From an uncultured Caulobacterales bacterium (GTDB lineage: Bacteria; Pseudomonadota; Alphaproteobacteria; Caulobacterales; Caulobacteraceae): a DNA stretch of 64,000 bases. Each line of letters begins with the position of its first letter. The stretch's first letter is position 1. A program made the position numbers and the translations under genes. Shown piece after piece: positions 1-8,386 of this stretch. The stretch lies in assembly GCA_903837135.1 (NCBI GenBank), contig CAILTK010000058.1, forward strand, positions 107,294-171,293, read 5' to 3'. The notes under the pieces are model-generated. The model searched no databases. It worked only from the letters and a program-made list of their open reading frames with translations, and was not told the DNA's origin.

Positions 1-235
1 CCCAGCGCCCGGCGACGGCGAAGGACGACCAGAATTCGGCCGTCCGCCTGTCGGTCGACCCGGACATGAACAGCAGCATCGACCAGACGAACAGGAGGGC
101 GCCGCCGACGCAGGCGGCCGGCGCGAGGCCGTCCCAATCCAGCCGGTCGGCCCAATCCGCCACCCGGTCGAGCAAGGGCGGGATCGACGCCCACCCTTTC
201 AGGAGCAGGGCCCCGTAAGGCCGGAGACTGTCCAT
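1..235 (-). CDS. Partial membrane protein, C-terminus beyond window
   Basis: The first 78 residues are visible and the gene runs off the left edge. The ATG at 235 follows a strong GGGGAGGG ribosome binding site. Residues about 40-58 form one hydrophobic membrane segment (GGALLFVWSMLLFMSG), preceded by a tryptophan- and aspartate-rich amphipathic stretch. It lies 52 bp after the 127-aa gene in the same direction and is probably the last visible member of that operon. I do not recognise the family. Confidence 0.6.
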   Translation of the reverse strand, partial: MDSLRPYGALLLKGWASIPPLLDRVADWADRLDWDGLAPAACVGGALLFVWSMLLFMSGSTDRRTAEFWSSFAVAGRW

Positions 236-287
236 GGCGCCCTCCCCTCGAAACGGCGCTCGAACTCTGCGCCGCTTTCGGGCCGGG

Positions 288-671
288 TCAACCGGGCTTG
301 ACCCAGCGGGCGGCGGCGTCCGCGGTGTCCGGCGGACTGGTGTTGAAGGCGATGGCGGCGTCCGGCGCGCCGTTGTGCACGGCGTTGACCACCCGCTCGA
401 ACAGCTCCAGGCTCTTGGGCGGGAGCCGAAGACCGCCGCCGATGACGACGCAGTCGTAGGTCGCGCTGGCGAGCTGCTTCTCGAGCATGGCGATACCGGC
501 GGCGTCGGGCGCGATCATGCACAGGTCTCCCTGCCAGCCCCGCTCCGCGATCTTGGCGGCCGCGAGGTCGATGCCGGCCTGGATCTTCCCGGCGTCGAAC
601 CCCGGCGGCAGGGACGGGTCGGAAAAGTCCACGGTCTCGGGGACCTGGCCCACGAACAGGACACGCGTCAT
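288..671 (-). CDS. Conserved-looking 127-aa protein of unknown function
   Basis: A small acidic alpha/beta protein. It starts MTRVLFVGQ and alternates predicted strands and helices (LCMIAP, CVVIGGG), which looks like a Rossmann or receiver-type fold. I see no catalytic motif and no signal peptide, so it should be cytosolic. Its ATG overlaps the TGA of the upstream hydrolase gene (ATGA at 668-671), so translation is probably coupled and the two products may act in one pathway. Function unknown. Confidence 0.7.
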   Translation of the reverse strand: MTRVLFVGQVPETVDFSDPSLPPGFDAGKIQAGIDLAAAKIAERGWQGDLCMIAPDAAGIAMLEKQLASATYDCVVIGGGLRLPPKSLELFERVVNAVHNGAPDAAIAFNTSPPDTADAAARWVKPG

Positions 672-1600
672 TTGAAACTCTCCATTGCGGTGATCGCGCT
701 ATGCTGGCGCAGGAAGCGTCCGAGTTCATCGACGGCCTGCCGGGCCGCCCCGAGCACGCCTATGTTCGCGGGAAAGACGTGCGGCATGCCGGCCCACTGG
801 TGGAGCTGGATGTCGCCGCCCGCCCTGGCCACGCGCTCGGCGTAGCGGCGGGCGTCGTCGAGCAGGATCTCATCCTCGCCGACCTGGATCATCACCGGCG
901 GCAGGCCGGCCGGATCGCCGTAGAGCGGCGACGCCAGCGGATCGCGGGGATCGTGCGCTCCAAGATACTGCAGAGCGGCCGATTGCAGCGCCGCCGGGGT
1001 GAGGAAGGGATCAGCCTCGGCTTTGGAGACCAGCGTGGCGCCGGTCAGGGCCAGGTCGGTCCAGGGCGACATCACCGCCGCCGCGCGCGGCGCCCGCTGG
1101 CGTCCGCTCCGAGCCGCGGCCGACGCCAGCGCCGCGAGGACCAGGGTCAGACCGCCGCCGGCGGAGTCGCCGACCAGAAGAATCTCCGAGAAGCTCAGCT
1201 CGCCGAGGCCGCGATAGACCGACTGGGCGTCCTCCACGGCGGCGGGAAAACGGTGCTCCGGCGCCAACCGATAGTCCGGAGCAAAGGCCGACAGACCGGC
1301 GGCGTGGGCGATCTGGCCGACGAAATTCCGATACGCCGAGGCCGAACCGAGAACGTACGCCCCGCCGTGCAGATAGAGAATCGCTGCGGCGGCGGGCGCG
1401 CCGGCCGGCCGCGACCACCAGCCCCGAACGCCGCCGACGGCTCCCGCCTCATGCGTGACGCCCTCTGCGGCGGGGGTATGCTCGATCACGGCGTCGAAAG
1501 CGGCCCGCTCGAGAACGCCTTTGGACGGGGCGGCCATCGCGCGGAGCTGCGCCAGGGTCGAACGGTCGGAGTCGCTCAGGTCGTGGAGAACGGGATTCAT
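668..1600 (-). CDS. Alpha/beta hydrolase, hormone-sensitive-lipase family
   Basis: A 310-aa cytosolic esterase-type enzyme. The oxyanion-hole motif HGGAY is at residues 78-82 and the nucleophile motif GDSAGG at 144-149 (Ser146). The acid DEILLDDA and the histidine in MPHVF complete the triad near the C-terminus. These are hallmarks of the HSL/GDXG carboxylesterase family, which hydrolyses short acyl esters; the substrate cannot be read from sequence. ATGA overlaps on both sides (1597-1600 and 668-671) place it in a tight operon with an NmrA-like protein and an unknown protein, probably controlled by the divergent LysR regulator. Confidence 0.9.
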   Translation of the reverse strand: MNPVLHDLSDSDRSTLAQLRAMAAPSKGVLERAAFDAVIEHTPAAEGVTHEAGAVGGVRGWWSRPAGAPAAAAILYLHGGAYVLGSASAYRNFVGQIAHAAGLSAFAPDYRLAPEHRFPAAVEDAQSVYRGLGELSFSEILLVGDSAGGGLTLVLAALASAAARSGRQRAPRAAAVMSPWTDLALTGATLVSKAEADPFLTPAALQSAALQYLGAHDPRDPLASPLYGDPAGLPPVMIQVGEDEILLDDARRYAERVARAGGDIQLHQWAGMPHVFPANIGVLGAARQAVDELGRFLRQHSAITAMESFK

Positions 1601-2463
1601 GCCGCGACCTCGCCCGCCGCCAGCTCTTCGAAGAAATGGCGGAGCGTCCGGGGCTCGCGGCCGAGCACGGCCCGCAGGGTCAGGGCGTTTCCCATCAGCC
1701 CGCGTTGGTCGTACCAGGCGAACATCCGCTCCAGCGCCGGGGCGCCCGGGCCCGCGCCCGCGGCGGCCCGCTTGGGATCGACCGTTTCGGCGCGGATTGA
1801 ACGCCCCAGGACCCCGCCGATCATGGCCGCGACCTCGTGTCGGTCATGCCATCCTTCGGCGCAGCATTCGTAGCTTCCGTACAGGAGGCGGTCTTCAGTG
1901 AAGGCGATCGCGGCCGCCTCGGCGACATCGCGATAGTCGACGCGGGAAAACCGGCTTTCGGCGGACCAGGGTTCGGCCAGCACGCCCTCCTGGACGATCC
2001 GCGGCCAGGCCGGGGTGAAGTTCTGAAAGAACACCGTCGGGTGCAGGAAGACGTATTCCATGCCCGAAGTGAGCAAGGCCTCCTCCACGGGAGCCTTTCC
2101 GGCATGGTTGCCCAGGGCGGACAGGATCGGGTGGATCACCGACGAGAAGACGAATCGACGGACTCCCGCCGCCCGGGCGGCCTCGACCACCGCCACCCCG
2201 ACGTCGGCCTCATGCGGCAGAAACGCCGGCGCGAGGTAGAACACGCCGTCGACGCCGTTCAGAGCCGCATCCAGGCTGGTGCGGTCGGTCAGGTCGCCCA
2301 CCACCGTCTCCGCCGCGCCGTGACGGCGCACCTGGTCTTCTTTGGTCCGATCGTGGATCAATGCGCGGACGGCGGCCCCGCGGCGGACGAGTTCGGGGAC
2401 CACCAGGCCGCCGAACCGGCCCGACGCCCCGACTGCCAATATTTTCATGGGCTTGTGGTTCAT
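1597..2463 (-). CDS. NmrA-like / NAD(P)-binding Rossmann protein
   Basis: A 288-aa protein of the atypical short-chain dehydrogenase (NmrA / NAD(P)H:quinone reductase-like) group. The dinucleotide-binding loop GASGRFGG lies at the N-terminus after MKILAV, and RRFVFSS and DYRDVAEA follow the SDR core pattern. The frame is open further upstream, but the ATG at 2463 follows a GGGGTGAG ribosome binding site and keeps the Rossmann strand N-terminal; an ATG at 2448 is an alternative. It is the first gene of the minus-strand operon and is transcribed away from a LysR gene. Such proteins bind NAD(P) as redox sensors or reductases; the exact role is unknown. Confidence 0.85.
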   Translation of the reverse strand: MNHKPMKILAVGASGRFGGLVVPELVRRGAAVRALIHDRTKEDQVRRHGAAETVVGDLTDRTSLDAALNGVDGVFYLAPAFLPHEADVGVAVVEAARAAGVRRFVFSSVIHPILSALGNHAGKAPVEEALLTSGMEYVFLHPTVFFQNFTPAWPRIVQEGVLAEPWSAESRFSRVDYRDVAEAAAIAFTEDRLLYGSYECCAEGWHDRHEVAAMIGGVLGRSIRAETVDPKRAAAGAGPGAPALERMFAWYDQRGLMGNALTLRAVLGREPRTLRHFFEELAAGEVAA

Positions 2464-2541
2464 GAGAAACTCACCCCGCGTGTTGCGGCCCTCCCATAAC
2501 GCAATGCCGACGATTGCGAGACGTGCCAAACCCGAACATAC

Positions 2542-2559
2542 TGTTCCGTCTCAGGAACA
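2542..2559. promoter_or_regulatory. Dyad in the NmrA/LysR intergenic region (candidate LysR box)
   Basis: A perfect inverted repeat, TGTTCC-N6-GGAACA, lies between the divergent NmrA-like and LysR genes, 25 bp before the LysR start. It contains a T-N11-A pair, the usual core of LysR-type operators. It is probably where the regulator controls itself and the divergent operon. Assignment is by position and symmetry only. Confidence 0.5.
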
Positions 2560-2584
2560 ATGCAGCGGGGCGGGAACGCCGGCC

Positions 2585-3502
2585 ATGGACCTCAACGACC
2601 TTCGGGTGTTCGAACGGGTCGGCGCGTTGCTCAGCTTCTCCGCGGCCGGCCGTTCCTTAGGGATTCCGAAATCGAGCGTCAGCCGCGGCGTCGCGCGGCT
2701 GGAAGCGGAACTCGGGGTCCGGCTGCTGCAGCGCACGACCCGCGAAGTGATGCTGACGGAGGCCGGCGAGGTCCTGCTGCGCCGGTGCACCGAGATCATG
2801 GGCCGGGTCGAGGAAGCGACGGACTATATCGGCGGCGTGGCTTCGACGCCCCGCGGCCTGTTGCGGCTGTCCGCGGGGATAGGGTTTGGAGTCAATGTGC
2901 TGTCCGAACAGCTGCCGCGGTTCATTGAACTTCATCCCGATGTCAGCGTCTCGCTCGACCTCAGCAGCCGCTTGTCCGAGCTCCTGGCCGATCGCATCGA
3001 CGTGGCGATCCGCATGGGGCCTCTGCCGGACTCCGGTCATGTCGCCGTCCGGCTGGGATCGCTCAGCCGTCATCCTTGCGCATCGCCGCGTTATCTGGAG
3101 CGGCGCGGGATCCCGGCGACCCTGGCGGCGCTGGCCGACTTCGACATCCTGGAGCTACCCGGGCTCGACGGACGGCCGCGTCGCTGGACCTTCCGTCGCG
3201 ACGGGGCCACAGCGGCGATCGAGGTGCGGCCGAGACTGGAGGTCAACGACGCCCTGACACTGCACCGGATGGTCGTCGCCGGCGCGGGGATCGGCGTCTG
3301 CTCAGGCTATCTTTGCGCCCCCGCGATCGCCGCGGGCCAGCTGGTCCGCCTGTTCCCGGGGTGGTCGCTGGATCCCGTCGAGGTCAATCTGGTGTTCCCG
3401 AGCCGCCGCGACCTGTCGCCCGCCGTTCGCGCCTTCGTCGACTTCATGAAGGACAGCTCCCGCAGGGCGGACTGGCGGGAAGACCTGTCCGCCGGGGAAT
3501 GA
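2585..3502 (+). CDS. LysR family transcriptional regulator
   Basis: A 305-aa LTTR. The N-terminal winged helix-turn-helix covers residues 1-60 (MDLNDLRVFERVG, AAGRSLGIPKSSVSR, LEAELGVRLLQRTTR). An effector-binding periplasmic-protein-like domain follows from about residue 90. The open frame extends upstream, but the ATG at 2585 gives the canonical LTTR N-terminus. It belongs to the AaeR/DmlR-like branch that often sits divergently from an oxidoreductase or quinone-reductase gene, as here. Likely target: the NmrA-hydrolase operon through the dyad at 2542-2559. Inducer unknown. Confidence 0.9.
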   Translation: MDLNDLRVFERVGALLSFSAAGRSLGIPKSSVSRGVARLEAELGVRLLQRTTREVMLTEAGEVLLRRCTEIMGRVEEATDYIGGVASTPRGLLRLSAGIGFGVNVLSEQLPRFIELHPDVSVSLDLSSRLSELLADRIDVAIRMGPLPDSGHVAVRLGSLSRHPCASPRYLERRGIPATLAALADFDILELPGLDGRPRRWTFRRDGATAAIEVRPRLEVNDALTLHRMVVAGAGIGVCSGYLCAPAIAAGQLVRLFPGWSLDPVEVNLVFPSRRDLSPAVRAFVDFMKDSSRRADWREDLSAGE

Positions 3503-3518
3503 CACGGCCCGCTCGCCT

Positions 3519-4667
3519 TCACTTCCGCCAGGCGTCCCCCCGCAGTTCGGCCGCCACGCCGGCCGCGAACAGGTCGCGCACATGGTGCAGGCCGAAATCC
3601 AGCGGCTTGTCCTCGACCGACGCCGGCAAGGCGGAGACCTGCAGGGTGCAGCCGCTGCTCCGGCAGAATTGCGCCGTCTCCACCAGGATGCCGCGGATCG
3701 CGGACTTGTTGGCGACATCGAACGCTCGCCCGAGCACCGGGATGGTCGCCCTCGGCGTGACGGCGAACAGACTGTCCACATGCCCGTTGATGACGATGTA
3801 GAGACTGACCTTGTCCCGGATGTCGCGCGCGGGATCCTGCAGCAGGGCGCTTTCGGGCACGGCGAAGAAGGCGCCCTGGGTCTGCGCATCCACATGCATT
3901 TCGGCGAAGGTGCGACCAGCGGCCTCGACCGAGATCATCGCCGGAGGAAATACCCCCGGCACGCTGGCGGCGGCCACCAGCACCTCGGTGAACAGACGGC
4001 GCGCCCCCTGGCCCCCGCGGGAGGCGATCGCGCCCATGTCCCAGATCACCAGGCGCTCGGTATCCAGATCGGTCGTCGCCACCAGCAGGCGGCGGCCCTT
4101 GCGATGCTCGGCCGCCACCGCCGTGATCAGTTCGTCGGTGACGTAACCCTTGACCAGATCCTCGAGCGGGCCACGGCTGAAGAAGCCGGGCGTCACCAGG
4201 CCGAGCAACCCCCGGCTTCGGAGCAGGCGCTGGACCTGGGGACTGGCGTAGGCGGTCCTGAGCTTGGCGTTCCACCCCGGCCCGACGAAGGCCAGCGGCG
4301 CCGCGAGCGCTCCGGTGCTGACCCCGGTGATGAGCTGGAACCGAGGCTCCTGGCCCGACTTCGACCAGGCGTACAGCAACCCCGCGCCGTAGGCGCCGTT
4401 GGCTCCGCCGCCCGAAATCGCGAGAATGTCCACCCTGCCCTTCGCATCGGCCCGGATGGCCTGGCGCATCACCGTCACCAGCGCGGGATCGTCGGCGGCG
4501 TAGCGGACCTGGCTGAATCCGGGGGGCTGGGCGATCGCCTGTTCGGCGGCGGTGAAGTGGGCGCGCGGCAGGGTGATGCATCCCGACAACAGCACAGCGA
4601 GCGCGCAGAGCGCCAGGACGGCGCGCAGGGAAATGGGCGTGCGCTGGATCACTACGGGCTCGGACAA
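3519..4667 (-). CDS. Patatin-like phospholipase, lipoprotein
   Basis: A 382-aa predicted lipoprotein with a patatin hydrolase domain. A signal peptide ends in the lipobox LLSGC (Cys30). The oxyanion loop GGGANG is at 86-91 and the nucleophile motif GVSTG at 115-119 (Ser117). The region expected to hold the catalytic Asp reads HVDAQTQG, so the usual DG[GA] is altered. The family hydrolyses acyl lipids through a Ser-Asp dyad; lipid anchoring suggests action at the cell envelope. It is convergent with the LysR gene (16 bp apart) and divergent from an SMP-30 gene. Confidence 0.85.
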   Translation of the reverse strand: MSEPVVIQRTPISLRAVLALCALAVLLSGCITLPRAHFTAAEQAIAQPPGFSQVRYAADDPALVTVMRQAIRADAKGRVDILAISGGGANGAYGAGLLYAWSKSGQEPRFQLITGVSTGALAAPLAFVGPGWNAKLRTAYASPQVQRLLRSRGLLGLVTPGFFSRGPLEDLVKGYVTDELITAVAAEHRKGRRLLVATTDLDTERLVIWDMGAIASRGGQGARRLFTEVLVAAASVPGVFPPAMISVEAAGRTFAEMHVDAQTQGAFFAVPESALLQDPARDIRDKVSLYIVINGHVDSLFAVTPRATIPVLGRAFDVANKSAIRGILVETAQFCRSSGCTLQVSALPASVEDKPLDFGLHHVRDLFAAGVAAELRGDAWRK

Positions 4668-4838
4668 GGGCTGTGCAAGCGGCCATCCAACCCTAAAGCT
4701 TGGCGGAATGCAGGCGCCAAGGCCGTTTCAGCCAAGCCAATACGCATTCTGTCCGTCCGATCCGCACGCCGACGCGCGATATGGTGCAAGGTCGCCGCGG
4801 ATCTGAGACCTCTCTGCGCCATGACGGGACAAACATCC

Positions 4839-5789
4839 ATGCCGACACCCAAGCCATCCATGCGCGCGACAGCCGGTCTGGCGCTCACCTTCGCCCTCGG
4901 GCTGGCCGCCGTAGCCGGCGCCGCGACGCCGACATCCGAAGTCACCATCGTCTCCGGCCTCAAGGGACCTGAAGGCCCGCTCTACCTCGACGGAAACCTC
5001 TACTATGTCGGCTGGGTGTCGGGGACCCTGTCGCGCTGGGACGGGACCCGGAGCGTCGTGCTCAACGACCAGAAGGGCTGCGGTCACAACGGCCTGGCGC
5101 TGACGCCTCGCAAAACCTTCCTGCTGGCCTGCACCGACGATCCGGGCGCCATCCTGGAGCTCGATCTCAACGGCAAGGTCTTGCGCCGGTGGAGCGCCGA
5201 CCGCGCCGGCCGGCCGTTCAAGGGCGGTATCAACGACGTGGTGGTCGCGCCGAGCGGGGCCGCCTACGCCACCCTGTGGGGCCCCGCCACTGACAACCCG
5301 ACGGCGGTGATCGGCGGGATCGTGTACCTCGGCCCCGGTGCGAAGGACTGGGTCCAGGTCGCCGACGGCCTGAACTACGCCAACGGCGTCGGCGTCTCGC
5401 CCGACGAAAAAACCCTCTATGTCAGCGAGACCGTCGGCAACATGATCCAGACTTTCACCATCAATAGCGACGGCACGCTGCGCGACCGCTCAAACTTCGC
5501 GCTCCTCAGCCTGCTGACCGACAGCAAGGCCCGGTCCTGGTGGCTGGGTCCGGACAGCATGAAGGTCGACGCGAAGGGGAACATCTATGTGGCGCAGTGG
5601 TTCGGCGGAAAGATCCTGAAGCTCTCGCCGGAGGGCAGGCTGCTGCATCAGTTCGACATCAGGGCGGGCGGCGGCACGACCAACCTCGCCTTCGGCGAGC
5701 GCGGCGAATTCCTCTACGTGACGGTGGTCGCCGACCCGAACGACCCGGACGCCAAGGGCGGCATCGTCAAGATCCCCAACGTGAAGTGA
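4839..5789 (+). CDS. SMP-30/gluconolactonase-like protein, exported
   Basis: About 316 aa with a signal peptide (hydrophobic core LALTFALGLAAVAGA, cleavage near AGA-ATP), so periplasmic. The rest is a six-bladed beta-propeller of the SMP-30/gluconolactonase/LRE family. Candidate metal ligands are Glu in GPEGP, Asn in YANGVGVSPDEK and Asp in GPDSMKVD. The family hydrolyses sugar lactones or related esters using a divalent metal. Starts at 4821, 4839 and 4860 are all possible; 4839 leaves a normal n-region. A second, signal-less SMP-30 homologue follows 97 bp downstream. Confidence 0.85.
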   Translation: MPTPKPSMRATAGLALTFALGLAAVAGAATPTSEVTIVSGLKGPEGPLYLDGNLYYVGWVSGTLSRWDGTRSVVLNDQKGCGHNGLALTPRKTFLLACTDDPGAILELDLNGKVLRRWSADRAGRPFKGGINDVVVAPSGAAYATLWGPATDNPTAVIGGIVYLGPGAKDWVQVADGLNYANGVGVSPDEKTLYVSETVGNMIQTFTINSDGTLRDRSNFALLSLLTDSKARSWWLGPDSMKVDAKGNIYVAQWFGGKILKLSPEGRLLHQFDIRAGGGTTNLAFGERGEFLYVTVVADPNDPDAKGGIVKIPNVK

Positions 5790-5886
5790 CGGCGGCGCGG
5801 CGGCGGCGCGGGCTGGATATCGCCCTGACGGCGCCGCATGCTGGGCCAAGACCGGCGGCAGATCGGCCCGGCAGCGGAGAAGGCGC

Positions 5887-6720
5887 ATGATCGTGGCCGA
5901 GGATCTGGCGTTCGGCGAGGGGCCGCGCTGGCATGACGGAAGCCTGTGGTGGTCCGACATGCACGGCAAGACGGTGTGCAGGCTCGTGGACGGCGAGGCG
6001 GCGACGGTGTGCCACGTGCCGGGCCGGCCGTCGGGCCTGGGCTGGCTGCCGGACGGGCGGATGCTGGTGGTGTCGATGACCGACCGGCGGGTGCTTCGGC
6101 TGGAGCCCGATGGACGGCTCGCCACCCACGCCGACCTGTCCCATCTGGCGCCGCGCCGGTGCAACGACATGGTGGTCGATCGCGAGGGCCGCGCCTACGT
6201 CGGCAACTTCGGCTTCGAGCTCGACGGCGTGGAGAAACCCCGCACCACCGTCTTGATCCTGGTCGAGCCGGACGGGTCGGCGCGGATCGCCGCCGACGAG
6301 CTCCTGTTTCCCAACGGGGCGGTGATCACCCCGGACGGGAAGACCCTGGTGGTCGGCGAGACCATGGCCGGGCGGCTGACCGCCTTCGACGTCGCCGCCG
6401 ACGGCGGCCTGTCGAACCGGCGCCTGTGGGCCGAGCTCCCCAACGGCGCCTGGCCGGATGGAATCTGCCTCGACGCCGATGGCGCGATCTGGGTCGCCTC
6501 CCCCACCACGGCCGACTGCCTGCGCGTGCGCGAGGGCGGCGAGGTGCTGCAGCGCATCGAGACCGGCCGGGGGGCCTACGCCTGCATGCTCGGCGGCGCC
6601 GACCGGCGCACCCTGTTCATCTGCACCGCCGACTCCCACGATCCCGACCGGCAGGCGGACGAGCGCAACGCCCGCATCGAGGCGTTCGTGGTCGAGACGC
6701 CCGGCGCGGGACTGCCGTAA
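5887..6720 (+). CDS. SMP-30/gluconolactonase/LRE family protein, cytosolic
   Basis: A 277-aa beta-propeller lactonase homologue without a signal peptide. Metal-ligand positions are visible as Glu in FGEGPRW, Asn in FPNGAVITPDGK and Asp in WPDGICLD, matching the Glu-Asn-Asp set known for SMP-30. It probably acts as a cytosolic lactone hydrolase; the substrate is not evident. The ATG at 5887 follows AGCGGAGAAGG. It sits directly after an exported paralogue, so the pair could serve two compartments of one pathway, or simply be a duplication. Confidence 0.87.
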   Translation: MIVAEDLAFGEGPRWHDGSLWWSDMHGKTVCRLVDGEAATVCHVPGRPSGLGWLPDGRMLVVSMTDRRVLRLEPDGRLATHADLSHLAPRRCNDMVVDREGRAYVGNFGFELDGVEKPRTTVLILVEPDGSARIAADELLFPNGAVITPDGKTLVVGETMAGRLTAFDVAADGGLSNRRLWAELPNGAWPDGICLDADGAIWVASPTTADCLRVREGGEVLQRIETGRGAYACMLGGADRRTLFICTADSHDPDRQADERNARIEAFVVETPGAGLP

Positions 6721-6794
6721 GACGGCGCGCCGGGACTTCATCGGGAGCGAACCGGACCGCTGCGCATTGTTAAGCTCGAAGCGGAGAGCGGACC

Positions 6795-7364
6795 ATGACG
6801 GCGAACCAGGATTTTCGGCGGGAGTTGGCAGGGTTGATCCCGCAGATGCGGGCCTTCGCGCGCTCGCTTTGCCATGCCGACCGGGAGCTTGGCGACGACC
6901 TCGCCCAGGACGCGCTCGAGCGGGCGCTGAAGGCGTCGGACAGCTTCACGCCGGGCACCAACATGAAGGCGTGGACCTTCATGATCATCCGCAACCAGTT
7001 CTACTCGCACCGGCGTCGCAGTTGGCGCTCGTGCGCGCTCGATCCCGACACCGCGGAACGCAGTCTGGTGGCGGTCAGCAACGCCTCGGCCAGCCTGGAG
7101 CTCGACGAATTGCGCCGGGCGCTGGCGATGCTGCCTGACGATCAGCGCGAAGCCCTGACCCTGATCGGGGCCGGCGGCCTGTCCTATGAGGAAGCCAGCG
7201 CGATCACCGGCGCCGCCATCGGCACCATCAAGAGCCGGGTCAGCCGGGCGCGGGATCGTCTGGCCCTGATCTACGCCGAGGGCGGCATCGCCCGCGACGG
7301 CGAGCCGGCGCATCGCGCCATGGAGCTGATCATGCGCGGCGTTCCCATGCACGCCGCCGCGTAA
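6795..7364 (+). CDS. ECF sigma factor, EcfG (general stress) type
   Basis: A 189-aa sigma factor with region 2 at about residues 10-75 (MRAFARSLC, DDLAQDALERAL, MKAWTFMIIRNQFYSHRRR) and region 4 at about 105-165 (LPDDQREAL, YEEASAITGAAIGTIKSRVSRAR). The motifs match the alphaproteobacterial EcfG/ECF15 group, which directs RNA polymerase to GGAAC-N16/17-CGTT promoters in the general stress response. The usual neighbours NepR (anti-sigma) and PhyR are absent here, so this is an orphan copy, possibly a secondary paralogue like Caulobacter SigU. A good ribosome binding site (GGAGAG) precedes the ATG. Confidence 0.88.
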   Translation: MTANQDFRRELAGLIPQMRAFARSLCHADRELGDDLAQDALERALKASDSFTPGTNMKAWTFMIIRNQFYSHRRRSWRSCALDPDTAERSLVAVSNASASLELDELRRALAMLPDDQREALTLIGAGGLSYEEASAITGAAIGTIKSRVSRARDRLALIYAEGGIARDGEPAHRAMELIMRGVPMHAAA

Positions 7365-7591
7365 GGCGGCTGGTTTGTAACGCCGCAACATCATGTCTCG
7401 GACTGTGCCGGACACGAAGTAATCCAGCATCATTCCGTCCCACGAAGGCCAAGCTTGGCCGCTACAGGGTCGCCATCGGAGGATGGCATGCCCGCTCACG
7501 TCCTAACGTCCTGCGCTGGGCCCTGCGGCCGGTTCCGCGGTCGCCCGCTCGCCCCGCCGGCCCCTTCCAGCGCCGTCTGACGAGGCGCGCC

Positions 7592-8377
7592 GTGCAGGTG
7601 TTCGTCGTCGGCGCGCCGAGATCTGGGACGACCATCGTCACCCAGGCGCTGAACGCCCACGATCAGATCAAGATCTTCGACGAAGTGAGCCTGATCGACG
7701 TGCTCGACTTCGGCGGCATGGTCGTCGGCAAACTGCTGGCGTTTCTGACCGAACGCGGGGGCCACGAGGCCTATCGCGCCCGTGTGGAGGCCGCCCAGGA
7801 GCCGGCCGCGGCGCTCCGCGAGGTGTTGACCGCCATCGCTGCGCCAAAGCCGATCTGGGGCGAGAAGAACCCGATGTACGCGACCCGGCTCGACGACCTC
7901 AGGCGCGGATTCCCCGGCGCCCAGTTCCTGTTCGTGGTTCGCGATCCGCGCGAGATCGTCAATTCCTGCCTGCTCTACCGGGACTCCCCCGCCCGCTCCG
8001 GCCAGGACTTCTGGATCAAGGACTCGGTCGCCGACGCCGTGGGACTGGTCGAGCAATGCTGGGGGCCCTTGAGGTCGGCGCAGGACGACGTTTCGGTGCT
8101 GCGCTACGAGACCTTCATCGCCCACCCCAAGGCGACGCTCGATGAGGTGTTTTCGGTCTGGCAGATACGGTTTCCCGAGCAGTCCCTGTTCGACGCCCAT
8201 GCCGCGCCGGACACGGTCGGCGACCTGCAGTTCTATCGGCGCGGAGCGCCGCTTCCGTGGAAGGTCGCCAACCTCTCGCCGATCCGTTCCGAACCCCCGT
8301 CGCGGCCGCGGATCGATGCGTCCGATCCGGCCTGGGCCCGCGTCGACGCGCTTGCGGCGCAGTTCGGCTACCTCTGA
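7592..8377 (+). CDS. Sulfotransferase family protein
   Basis: A 261-aa P-loop protein with GTG start. The 5'-phosphosulfate-binding loop GAPRSGTT is at residues 7-14, and RDPREIVNS near residue 115 is the 3'-phosphate-binding motif, together typical of PAPS-dependent sulfotransferases. It would transfer a sulfuryl group from PAPS to a carbohydrate, lipid or other acceptor; the acceptor is unknown. The 227 bp upstream hold no convincing gene: a 30-codon frame at 7488-7580 with an AGGA site is the only candidate. Confidence 0.85.
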   Translation: MQVFVVGAPRSGTTIVTQALNAHDQIKIFDEVSLIDVLDFGGMVVGKLLAFLTERGGHEAYRARVEAAQEPAAALREVLTAIAAPKPIWGEKNPMYATRLDDLRRGFPGAQFLFVVRDPREIVNSCLLYRDSPARSGQDFWIKDSVADAVGLVEQCWGPLRSAQDDVSVLRYETFIAHPKATLDEVFSVWQIRFPEQSLFDAHAAPDTVGDLQFYRRGAPLPWKVANLSPIRSEPPSRPRIDASDPAWARVDALAAQFGYL

Positions 8378-8386
8378 GCGGACGGC

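Noticed and set aside
3582..4820. Upstream extension of the exported SMP-30 frame
   Set aside because: It is antisense to the patatin gene, and the extension would bury the signal peptide seen at 4839-4925.
6752..6778. CGAAC-N15-TGTT before the EcfG-like gene as an autoregulated promoter
   Set aside because: The -35 has a mismatch and the spacing is one base short of the known range.
7447..7460. 14-bp palindrome GGCCAAGCTTGGCC
   Set aside because: Perfect symmetry but not linked to any promoter or gene start; a single copy gives no basis for function.
7488..7580. 30-codon frame with AGGA ribosome binding site before the sulfotransferase
   Set aside because: Composition (Pro/Arg/Cys) and lack of any recognisable feature make coding doubtful.
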